Source of the DNA: Leptospira ainazelensis
Lineage (GTDB): Bacteria > Spirochaetota > Leptospiria > Leptospirales > Leptospiraceae
NCBI RefSeq assembly: GCF_016918785.1
Contig: NZ_JAFFPT010000062.1
Coordinates: 68,447 to 132,446 of the forward strand
Direction: 5' to 3'
DNA: 64,000 nt
The notes beneath the pieces were generated by a model that had not been told where the DNA came from, searched no databases, and was given only the letters and a program-made list of their open reading frames with translations. Shown piece after piece: positions 52,134-60,071 of the stretch (the first letter of the stretch is position 1; each line of letters opens with the position of its first letter). The translations under genes were made by a program, and so were the position numbers.

Positions 52134-54446
52134 TTGTCTTTCACCCTACCTATAAACAATTTCAATACGCGTAATATTTTAGTGAAGAAAAAATTGGATC
52201 TCAAGTCGGCGGCCTTCTCGTTTTTAGAGAATAGTTCGATGTTAGTTTGTTTTGCGTCTGAAAAAGGCGAGATTCTATACGTGAATCGATCGGGATTGAG
52301 TATGTTAGGGCTTTCCGAGGAAGAAGCTCTAACAAAGACGATTTTTGAACTCCATCCGAAAGAATACCGCGAAAGAATCCTTTCGGAAGTGATTCCCAAC
52401 GCTTTTGAAAATGGGGAATGGACCGGAGATATTCTGCTTACGTCGCCTAACGGGAGTATACTGGTTCAAGAAACGATTCGTATACAAAAGGACGAGGACG
52501 GAGAAATCGAATCCATCGTTTTGATCGCGGATGACGTTCTAAAAGCGCAATCCAATTCCAAAAGTTATAGATCCGGTGAGATCCTATACTCGACGCTTTT
52601 ATCGGCGGTGGAAGAGGGAATTCTTTTCGTGGACAGTACGGGTACGATCTTAAGAACCAATCAGAGTCTTGAAAAGATGCTCGAATTAAAAACGGAATCC
52701 ATCGTAGGTCATTCCTATCACAGCTCCATTTGGACAACGATTTATCCGGACGGAAACGTCACTCACATGGAAGAATCTCCGATACACTACACTTTGAGCA
52801 CGGGGCTTCCGGTTCGAAGGGAAGTTTTGGGATTTGTGAAATCGGATCTGCAAGTTCTTTGGGCGCACGTGACTACGGTTCCGCTATTCGATCCCGAGGC
52901 GGATCGTATGATGGGAGTCGTGGTAACAATTTCGGATATCACAAAGGAAAAAGAAAACGAGGAAAAGTTAAAACAACTGTCGATGGTAGCGTCGCAAACG
53001 GGTGACGCGGTTTTGATTACCGATCTGGACGCGAAAATTCTTTTTGTAAACCCCGCTTTTGAAACGGTTACCGGTTATCGTTCCGAAGAAGCGATCGGTC
53101 GGTTTCCTTCTATGCTCAAATCCGGAATTCATAGTCCGGAATTCTATCAAGAAATGTGGGATGTCATTTCCAAGGGAGATACGTTTCGAACCACGATCAC
53201 CAATCGAAAAAAGGACGGAACTTTGTTCTATTGCGAGCAGACGATCAGCCCGTTACGAGACACAAAGGGCAGGATTCTTTATTACGTTTCCCTGTTGAGG
53301 GACGTAACCGAGAAGATGGAGTCCTTTGAAAAACTCAGGATGAGCGAGGAGAACTATCGCGTTCTTTTTGAAAACTCGATCGAGGGAATTTTTTCCAGTT
53401 CCTTCGACGGAAAATTGATACAAGTAAATCCGGCTATGAGCGGAATCACCGGGTATTCCAAAGAAGAATTGTTGAATCTGGATTTGGAAAAGGATCTGTA
53501 TTTTCACTCGGATCAAAGATCATTCTTTTTGAATATGATTCTTCGGGATTCTAAAATCGAAGGAGAAGTCGTACAATTCAAGAAAAAAGACGGATCCAAA
53601 ATTTACGTCGAAATTTTCGGAGTAGGAAGCTTCGATTCCAAGGGAAATCTAAAACAAATCGACGGAAGAATTATCGACATCACTCCCAAAATCGTCGCTG
53701 AAGAAGAACGGAGTTTTTACGAAAAAAAACTAAGACAATCCCAGAAGTTGGAAGCGCTCGGCACTTTGATCGCAAGCGTCGCTCATGAAATCAACAATCC
53801 GCTTATGTGTATTTTAGGGTATTCTCAAATTCTAACTTTGGAAATGAAGGATCCGGCGCATCTGAAGTTTGCGGGAATTATCACGGATGAGGCAAAACGT
53901 CTTTCTTCGGTCGTTACCAATCTTTTGGATTTTTCCAGAAAGGAATCGGAAAGTTTTAGGAAATCGGAAATTACACCGGTCGTTGAATCTGCGATTTCCC
54001 TTTTGGAAAACGTCTTCGAGAAAAACTACATTCTTCTGGAAACCGAGTTCGAGCTAAACCTTCCGCTCGTTGAAATGAGGGAACAATTGATTCGACAGGT
54101 TTTGATCAATCTTCTGATCAATTCGAAGGACGCTCTGAACATAAAGTATCCGGAAAGAAATCTAAATAAGAAAATCATAATGCGATTGGAAACCTGTCTT
54201 TTAGAAACTACACCTTATATCAAGCTGATGATAGAGGATGCGGGACAGGGAATTCCTCCCGAAATTTTAAAACAGATCTATGATCCCTTTTTTACTACCA
54301 AAAGAGAACAAGGCGGAACCGGACTCGGTATTCCGATCAGTCAAGGAATCGTCAAAGAACACAACGGATTTTTTACGATTCAATCGATATACAAACGTTA
54401 TACGATTTGCACGATTCTTTTACCCTTGACTCATGAAAAAAAATAA
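52134..54446 (+). CDS. Multi-PAS sensor histidine kinase
   Basis: The 770-residue protein has no membrane helix. It carries four PAS domains (~20-140, ~145-270, ~280-400, ~405-525; for example VLFENSIEGIFSSSFDGKL), then HisKA with the phosphoacceptor H-box IASVAHEINNPLM (~547-559) and a HATPase domain (~640-768) with VLINLLINSKDALN, EDAGQGIPPEI and GGTGLGIPIS. It is a cytoplasmic sensor kinase. The PAS-3 segment resembles the PAS of the LuxR-type neighbour. The start TTG 52134 lacks a good ribosome site; GTG 52182 is an alternative. No receiver is fused and the nearest one is in the 49776 protein. Confidence 0.87.
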   Translation: MSFTLPINNFNTRNILVKKKLDLKSAAFSFLENSSMLVCFASEKGEILYVNRSGLSMLGLSEEEALTKTIFELHPKEYRERILSEVIPNAFENGEWTGDILLTSPNGSILVQETIRIQKDEDGEIESIVLIADDVLKAQSNSKSYRSGEILYSTLLSAVEEGILFVDSTGTILRTNQSLEKMLELKTESIVGHSYHSSIWTTIYPDGNVTHMEESPIHYTLSTGLPVRREVLGFVKSDLQVLWAHVTTVPLFDPEADRMMGVVVTISDITKEKENEEKLKQLSMVASQTGDAVLITDLDAKILFVNPAFETVTGYRSEEAIGRFPSMLKSGIHSPEFYQEMWDVISKGDTFRTTITNRKKDGTLFYCEQTISPLRDTKGRILYYVSLLRDVTEKMESFEKLRMSEENYRVLFENSIEGIFSSSFDGKLIQVNPAMSGITGYSKEELLNLDLEKDLYFHSDQRSFFLNMILRDSKIEGEVVQFKKKDGSKIYVEIFGVGSFDSKGNLKQIDGRIIDITPKIVAEEERSFYEKKLRQSQKLEALGTLIASVAHEINNPLMCILGYSQILTLEMKDPAHLKFAGIITDEAKRLSSVVTNLLDFSRKESESFRKSEITPVVESAISLLENVFEKNYILLETEFELNLPLVEMREQLIRQVLINLLINSKDALNIKYPERNLNKKIIMRLETCLLETTPYIKLMIEDAGQGIPPEILKQIYDPFFTTKREQGGTGLGIPISQGIVKEHNGFFTIQSIYKRYTICTILLPLTHEKK

Positions 54447-54467
54447 GATCGGCTGCGGATTCGATTC

Positions 54468-55061
54468 TTACTTTTTGCCCCAGAGATTTTCCAGATAAGC
54501 CTCTCTTCCGGATCCTTTTCGATACGATTTATAATGATCCGGATTGGTCTTATAATAATTCTGATGATAAGCCTCGGCGGGATAAAAGGAAGTAAACTGA
54601 AGAATTTCGACAACGATCGGAGCCGAAAATTTTCCGGACTTCTCCAATTCTTTTTTGGATTCTTCAGCGGCTTTTTTTTGAGCTTCGTTGTGAAAAAAAA
54701 TTCCCGTTCGATATTGATTGCCCCTATCGGCGAACTGACCTCCGTTATCGGTGGGATTGATCTGTTTCCAAAAGACTCGCAAGAGATCTAAGTAACGAAT
54801 TTTGGAAGGATCGTATTCGATCTGAACGGATTCTCTGTGACCGGTTCTTCCATTACCTACGTCTTCGTAGGTCGGATCGACTTCTTTTCCTCCCGCATAA
54901 CCGGAAGTAACGGAGATCACTCCGGGTAAGGATTCGAAAGGGCCTTCCATACACCAGAAACAACCGCCTGCGAACGTGGCCTTTTCGGTTTTTGGACCTG
55001 CATTCAAAGGAGAAAGAAAAATCAAAAGAACGAAAACGATAAAAACTTTGGAGTAGTACAT
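54468..55061 (-). CDS. msrA: Exported peptide methionine sulfoxide reductase A
   Basis: I chose ATG 55061 because GGGAGGG lies eight bases upstream and it gives a clean signal peptide (MYYSKVFIVFVLLIFLSPLN, cleavage near NAG). The mature enzyme has the catalytic GGCFWC motif at ~32-37, GYAGG, and YRTGIFFHN, AEAYHQNYY. It reduces methionine-S-sulfoxide in exported proteins. The frame is open 29 codons upstream, which would bury the signal. Most bacterial MsrA are cytoplasmic; an exported form suggests envelope protein repair during oxidative stress. Confidence 0.9.
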   Translation of the reverse strand: MYYSKVFIVFVLLIFLSPLNAGPKTEKATFAGGCFWCMEGPFESLPGVISVTSGYAGGKEVDPTYEDVGNGRTGHRESVQIEYDPSKIRYLDLLRVFWKQINPTDNGGQFADRGNQYRTGIFFHNEAQKKAAEESKKELEKSGKFSAPIVVEILQFTSFYPAEAYHQNYYKTNPDHYKSYRKGSGREAYLENLWGKK

Positions 55062-55206
55062 TCTACCCTCCCTAAGAACGGAGTTCGTTACTTTGACTCT
55101 TTGGTTACAGAGACTGAACAAAATGAATCCTGTTTTTTTGTTTTTCATTTCCAGAGAAAAAAAATCCTATGTTTTCTTTTCCAGATTCTAATTCTAAGAG
55201 TTAGAT

Positions 55207-56463
55207 ATGAAAATCGCAATCTTAGGAAGTGGAATCGCGGGACTCAGCGCTTGTTGGTATCTGAGCAAGGAACACGAGGTCGTTCTTATGGAACGTCATT
55301 CACTTCCGGGAATGGACGCACACGGAACGGACGTCGCACTTAAGGATAGAATCTTTCGATTCGACGTTCCCTTTCGAGCCTTCAAACAAAACTATTATCC
55401 TTGTCTGATCGAAATGTATAAGGAAGCGGGAATCGAATTCAGACCCGTGGACTATTCTTTTTCTCTGAGTGAAAGAGACGGGACTACTTACTTTCAATTT
55501 GCGACTTTCGGGTTAGGTGGAAATTTTTATCCTTTCGTTTCCCCCGTCTGTTTTAAGACGGGAGAATCCAGAAGAATTTTTTCGGACACAATTCGATTTT
55601 ACAGAGAATCCGCTGAGCAATGGACGACTCTGAAAGGAGAACAACTTACGATTTCGGGATTCTTACAAAGATTCGGTTACTCGAAAGAATTCGAAGATAA
55701 GTATCTAGTTCCGATGTTTGCGACCATCAACACCTGTACTCTCAAAAGCGCCAAGAATTATCCCGCGGAAGCCGTGATCAGTTATCACGCGCAAGGATTG
55801 AAATTTCTCCGATTCTTAACCGCGAGTCACGGAACTAGGGACATCACAACTCGTCTTTCCGTCGGCGCCAAAGAAGTCCGTTTGAAATCGAATCCGCGAA
55901 AGATCGAACTCAACGGGAAAAAAGTTTTTGTAAACTTCGACGAAGGGAAAGAAGAATTCGATCGGGTGGTGGTCGCGACGCCGGCGAATCAGGCGATCGG
56001 ACTTCTTCCCGATGAGATGAGCCGGGAAAAAGAACTTCTTTCATCCTTTCGTTACGAAGAATCCGAAATTCTGATGCATACGGATTCTTCCTTTATGCCG
56101 AACAAAAAAAATCACTGGGCGCCTCTTTGTTTTACTCTTTCACCCGAAACGGACAAACCTTCCGCGACGATTCGTCTCAACAAGGTTCTTCCGGAGATCG
56201 GAAAAGAGGAAATCTTTCAGACTTGGAATCCATTGGTGGAACCGAAGGCGGGGAAGCTGATTTCCCGTTCCCGTTTTGAGAGACCGGTGATCGATCTCAA
56301 AAATCAAAAGACCATCGAAGAACTCAAAAGTCTTCAGGAACAATCCGGAAGAAAAGTTTGGTTCTGCGGATCCTATGCAAGATACGGAATCCCTCTTTTA
56401 GAGGCGGGGGTTTCCACTTCCTTGGACGTGAGACGCTGGGTCAACGAGTCGATACGTTCTTAA
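55207..56463 (+). CDS. FAD/NAD(P)-dependent amine-oxidase-like protein
   Basis: The 418-residue protein begins with the FAD-binding Rossmann motif IAILGSGIAGLSACWYL and the GMDAHG segment after it, with the C-terminal FAD-contact region VWFCGSYARYGIPLLEAGVS. This is the NAD(P)-binding, amine-oxidase-like family found beside cyclopropane/fatty-acid methyltransferase genes in many bacteria. The closest neighbour here with that theme is the SAM methyltransferase gene at 56703 on the other strand. It is a cytoplasmic or membrane-associated flavoprotein; substrate not known. Confidence 0.85.
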   Translation: MKIAILGSGIAGLSACWYLSKEHEVVLMERHSLPGMDAHGTDVALKDRIFRFDVPFRAFKQNYYPCLIEMYKEAGIEFRPVDYSFSLSERDGTTYFQFATFGLGGNFYPFVSPVCFKTGESRRIFSDTIRFYRESAEQWTTLKGEQLTISGFLQRFGYSKEFEDKYLVPMFATINTCTLKSAKNYPAEAVISYHAQGLKFLRFLTASHGTRDITTRLSVGAKEVRLKSNPRKIELNGKKVFVNFDEGKEEFDRVVVATPANQAIGLLPDEMSREKELLSSFRYEESEILMHTDSSFMPNKKNHWAPLCFTLSPETDKPSATIRLNKVLPEIGKEEIFQTWNPLVEPKAGKLISRSRFERPVIDLKNQKTIEELKSLQEQSGRKVWFCGSYARYGIPLLEAGVSTSLDVRRWVNESIRS

Positions 56464-56534
56464 AAATCGTTTTTTGCGTGTCCGACGCTTGTGTTGAGGT
56501 CGGATTTGTAGTCAAGAAGATAGAAAGAGGACTT

Positions 56535-56552
56535 TTGTCGGAGTTCCGACAA
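56535..56552. repeat. Palindrome TTGTCGGAGTTCCGACAA
   Basis: An exact hairpin (TTGTCGGA, GT, TCCGACAA) just after the flavoprotein gene. It is the C-G variant of the dispersed TGTAGGAGTTCCTACA palindrome, with matching changes on both arms. A longer copy is at 62177-62198. Confidence 0.75.
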
Positions 56553-56554
56553 GG

Positions 56555-56705
56555 TTCTTGAGAGGGAATTCTACTTGCAAAAAGGTTAATTTTCTGATAG
56601 AGCAAAGTCACCCGGAGTTTTCCACCACCCGCCCCGCCACCCGAAATCAGGGCGGGGCGCGCCACTTTCACAGAAGACTGTCGTTGTTACGACAGAGTTT
56701 TTTTA
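56555..56705 (+). repeat. Dispersed intergenic repeat, copy C
   Basis: It runs through ACTTGCAAAAAGG, AATTTTCTGATAGAGCAAAG, a GC-rich hairpin (CGCCCCGCC pairing with GGGCGGGGCG, about 56630-56660), and the end module ACTTTCACAGAAGACTGTCG. Reverse-complemented it matches copy B base for base over most of its length; its left part matches copy D (ACTTGCAAAATATTG, TTTATGATAGAGC). It lies between two convergent genes. Confidence 0.8.
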
Positions 56706-57560
56706 AGAATTCGTGAGTGATGATAGCGGCTTTTGAGCCGAATAGAGGACGAATTGAAAATATCGTTTCATCCGCTCCCCGCCTAAGAATTTTCCAAAAC
56801 TTGCATACTTCGCCGCGATCTTTTCGGGAATCTCCGTCTGACCCGTTTTTGTTTTTTCCTCTAAGAATTTTGCAAATCCTCCAAAAACATTTTCCTCCAA
56901 AAACTCAAAGTCTTCCGTTTCAAAACCGGTTTTTTTGAGAATTTGAGAAAGCGAATTCGGAGTCACTCGGTTCTTAGGTGGAATCCCGCTGAGCCTGCAG
57001 ACAAAACTTCGAAACCAAGAATCCAAAATTCCAAAACTTCCGTCTTTCAAAATCAACTCTGCGGAAACCAAACGCCCTTTCGGTTTCAGAACTCGAAACG
57101 CCTCCTCGCAAAATCGAACTCGATCCTGAAAAAAGTAAGCGCTGTCGAGACAGAGAATCCGATCAAAACTTTCCTTTGGAAAAGAAGAGATCGTCTCCTC
57201 CAAAGAAGCGCAGATCAACTTCGGCAAAATTTCCTTTCTCTCTTGGAACAGATTTTTTGCAAATTCGACCTGAACGGAAGAAGGATTGATTCCGATAAGA
57301 CGAGAAAGCGGGATTGAGAATTCTTTCTTCCAAACAAAGAGCTGATCACCGCAGCCGAATCCGAGATCCAAAACTTCTTGTTCCGGTCCTAAGTCCGCCT
57401 TTTTTCCCAAAAGCAAGGCTAACGTTTTGCAAGCGGTCGGATAATCTTCGGTATCTTTCCAGAATCCTAAATTCGCCCAAGAAGAATTCTTTGGATTGAG
57501 ATAGAGATGAGCCAGTGTGTCGGGGGCTTCTTCGGGTCCGGATCGTTTTGTCGCGCCCAT
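56703..57560 (-). CDS. SAM-dependent methyltransferase
   Basis: From ATG 57560 the protein has ~285 residues (a TTG at 57584 would add eight). Motif I is EVLDLGFGCGDQL (~60-73), then the acidic post-I region, FDRILCLDSAYFFQDR, FRVLKPKGRLVSAE (motif III), as in UbiE/cyclopropane-synthase-like class I methyltransferases. Small-molecule or lipid methylation is likely. AAGGGAAG lies upstream of the ATG. The gene end abuts repeat copy C. Confidence 0.85.
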   Translation of the reverse strand: MGATKRSGPEEAPDTLAHLYLNPKNSSWANLGFWKDTEDYPTACKTLALLLGKKADLGPEQEVLDLGFGCGDQLFVWKKEFSIPLSRLIGINPSSVQVEFAKNLFQERKEILPKLICASLEETISSFPKESFDRILCLDSAYFFQDRVRFCEEAFRVLKPKGRLVSAELILKDGSFGILDSWFRSFVCRLSGIPPKNRVTPNSLSQILKKTGFETEDFEFLEENVFGGFAKFLEEKTKTGQTEIPEKIAAKYASFGKFLGGERMKRYFQFVLYSAQKPLSSLTNS

Positions 57561-57837
57561 CTTAAAGAATTCTTCCCTTATCAAAAATTTTTACGAAATG
57601 GCTCCAATTGGCAGATAGGCTTAAAATACGAGGGGTTGTTTTTTTCGGTCTGAAAAGCGGGACGATGAATTTAGATTTCATTTGATAAAATGCTATACAT
57701 ATATTTAGTTCGTCCGATATGTATTTTAGGACTTCGTTCTTTCATCGGAGTTCGTTTGAAATTCAGGACAAATTTCGATTCTTCTTTTTTTAAATTTTAA
57801 TCGGGAAGAATCCGGTCTTTGCAACTTAGAGAGAACC

Positions 57838-58410
57838 ATGCTGCTACTAACGCTTTTAGATCCGACCAGAGCAAGAACCAATTTGTTGCTTCGCTGGAAA
57901 AAGAAACTCAATCGTAAGAAGGTTTACCCGGTTCTTATCTTTCCGGAAGGTTCTCTTAATTTGGAAAGGCTTCATCGACTCGCAAAAATCGCATCCAAAC
58001 AAAAGAATTTTTCTTCCAGCCCCGTTTTCTTTTATGCGGAATCCGTTTTGAAGGCCGGATCTTTTCTTCTTTCGGATAACATTCCTAAGGGAGAAAAAAT
58101 TCTTCCGATCTTTGTAGACTTCGGTTCTCTTTCTAAGGACCGGGAAGGAAGGGACTTCGAGGAACAGATTCTACTTCTTCAGGAGAAAATCGAAAGCCGA
58201 TTCTCCGCGGTTTGTTTTTTCGAAACCGGGAAGACTCAGACCCGGTTGGAAAGATCGGGCAATCGAAACTGGCTCTTTCACAAGTCTTCACTCGTTTTAG
58301 AGATTTCAGGTTCCTCTTTTAAAATTTTAAGGAAGGATTTACCTGAAGAAGAAGGTGAGACCTATCTGGAAACCTGGATCCCTTCGGGTTTGCTTGAGAA
58401 TCGTTCTTAA
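57838..58410 (+). CDS. Hypothetical protein with an acyltransferase-like FPEG segment
   Basis: This 190-residue protein has basic N-terminal residues and the segment VYPVLIFPEGSLNLERL (~32-48), which resembles the FPEG(T/S) motif of PlsC-type acyltransferases. The preceding HxxxxD motif of that family is absent both here and in the upstream 250 bases. It is either a truncated acyltransferase relative or an unrelated protein with a chance match. No membrane helix or signal is seen. Confidence 0.5.
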   Translation: MLLLTLLDPTRARTNLLLRWKKKLNRKKVYPVLIFPEGSLNLERLHRLAKIASKQKNFSSSPVFFYAESVLKAGSFLLSDNIPKGEKILPIFVDFGSLSKDREGRDFEEQILLLQEKIESRFSAVCFFETGKTQTRLERSGNRNWLFHKSSLVLEISGSSFKILRKDLPEEEGETYLETWIPSGLLENRS

Positions 58411-58573
58411 GAAATTTATTTACTACTTGGAAGAGAGTCGTATCGGACTCGGAGCCGAGAGAGGAACTTGCATTAAATATTACTAGATTTTAGTATTTTA
58501 ATTGAAGTTTTTTTTATCCCATTCTTGATAGATAAAAATTTTGCCAAAGGCAATAAACGCAGGGATCTTCTGC

Positions 58574-59104
58574 ATGATCGAGAAACGAATCAACAAATTC
58601 GGGGAGAACGGAACCTTCGCGACGAAGACCATCCCCAAAGGAACTCTGCTGTTCAGTTACAGCGAGTGGATCGAGGATGAAGAGTTCGGATGGAAAGTTC
58701 TGACGGTGGAAGAAGCCGAGTCTCTTCCAGAGTCCGAAAAGGACATCTTCATGAAATACGGATACGATGTGGATTTCGGAATCGTTACCGGACCAACCGG
58801 AGGCGAATACGTCATCAACCATTCCAACTTCATGAATCACTCTTGTGATCCTAATATGTGGTATGACGAAGACGACAATATCGTTGCTAAGAGGGAAATT
58901 CTCGCCGGAGAAGAACTTACGATCGATTACGCAAATTTCGTAGTAAACTTCGACCAGACCTTCGAGTGCGGTTGCGGATCGGCAAACTGCAGAAAATTCA
59001 TCCGAAAAGACGACTGGAAACTACTGATCAACGAATATCAGATGCACTTTCCAAAATTCATCCAAAAAGAAATCAAAAAGTTATACGTCAAAATTCCAGT
59101 ATAG
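58574..59104 (+). CDS. SET-domain protein methyltransferase
   Basis: From ATG 58574 (CAGGGA about ten bases upstream; the frame is open to TTG 58541) the protein has 176 residues. It is essentially one SET domain: KRINKFGENGTFATKTIPKG at the start, NFMNHSCDPNMWY and GEELTIDYA for cofactor and catalysis, and a post-SET Cys cluster ECGCGSANCRKFI for zinc. SET proteins methylate lysines of proteins; they are common in eukaryotes and found in scattered bacteria, including pathogens. No signal peptide is seen. Target unknown. Confidence 0.9.
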   Translation: MIEKRINKFGENGTFATKTIPKGTLLFSYSEWIEDEEFGWKVLTVEEAESLPESEKDIFMKYGYDVDFGIVTGPTGGEYVINHSNFMNHSCDPNMWYDEDDNIVAKREILAGEELTIDYANFVVNFDQTFECGCGSANCRKFIRKDDWKLLINEYQMHFPKFIQKEIKKLYVKIPV

Positions 59105-59124
59105 AACGACCGAAACTAAAAATT

Positions 59125-59733
59125 CTACTTTCTGACTTTTAAGATTCTTTCCAGGACCCCTTTGCTTAGAAGTCCTGGAGAATCTTCCGAGATCGCGGTG
59201 TTGGTGCTCTTTGCGTTTTCTATCGAATAGAAAACGTCGGGTTCCACTTCTTTTACGATCGCCATCGCTTGGCGGATCTTCTTTCTTTTTAAAACAGTAA
59301 AGACGATCTTAACCGGTCCTCTGCTTCCTTGTCCGTCCATCGTCGTGACTCGATAACCCGCGTCCGAAAGTTTGTTCGCGATCGCACTTCCGTTTTTAGG
59401 AGATATGATACGAAGAAGAGAAAAGCCGATCGCCAATTTCTCTTCGAGGATCATTCCGATATAAGTTCCAGTCGCGAAACCTCCCGCATAGGCGAGATAA
59501 CAGAACGCGTTGTTCAGATTTTTGATAACTTGTGTGATGACGATCACCCATAGAAGGACTTCCAAAAATCCCAGAGACGCCGCGATCGCTTTTTTTTCCC
59601 GGGTGAGAAGAATAACTCGGATCGTTCCGATCGAAACGTCGGTGACCCTGGAAAAAAAAATAAAACAAGGAAGAAGGACGTAATCAAAGATAGGATTACC
59701 GGGAGAAGGAAAGCTCAGTTCCATACCGGACAA
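59125..59733 (-). CDS. DUF2179/UPF0316 membrane protein
   Basis: The 202-residue protein has three helices (~20-95) with [40 protein letters not shown], and a soluble C-terminal domain with [20 protein letters not shown] and [10 protein letters not shown]. This matches UPF0316/DUF2179-type (YebE/YqfU-related) membrane proteins of unknown function. TTG 59733 and ATG 59724 (MELSF) are both possible starts. Confidence 0.85.
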   Translation of the reverse strand: MSGMELSFPSPGNPIFDYVLLPCFIFFSRVTDVSIGTIRVILLTREKKAIAASLGFLEVLLWVIVITQVIKNLNNAFCYLAYAGGFATGTYIGMILEEKLAIGFSLLRIISPKNGSAIANKLSDAGYRVTTMDGQGSRGPVKIVFTVLKRKKIRQAMAIVKEVEPDVFYSIENAKSTNTAISEDSPGLLSKGVLERILKVRK

Positions 59734-60071
59734 GGATTGTTCGGCAAATCCAAGAAGTCGAGGAGAAATATAAGATTCGCGGCGATCCTTTGGAAAACGA
59801 TGACGATTCCCTGTCCTCTCGGAGACTTGAAGTTCAACTTAGACAAAAAAAATTCGGTAGAATCTTGTTAAGGAGGAGGATTCGTTTCGTACAAATCAGA
59901 AGTTCGATGATTTCTAAAAAGATACGAGTTGATAAACGACTTATAAACGGCTTAGAATTCGGGAATAGATTCAAAAAAAAGAAATAGAGATTTCGTTTAA
60001 CGTAACTCTTTTTTAAATCCTTTTTTGAAATTCGATTTCAATTCTTAAACTCGATTCTAAGATTCCTTCCC
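59734..60071. other. 338-base stretch between divergent genes
   Basis: The stretch separates the leftward DUF2179 gene from the rightward GH5 gene. It is purine-rich on the plus strand and then AT-rich close to the GH5 start. I see no gene or repeat element; promoters for both must be here. Confidence 0.3.
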
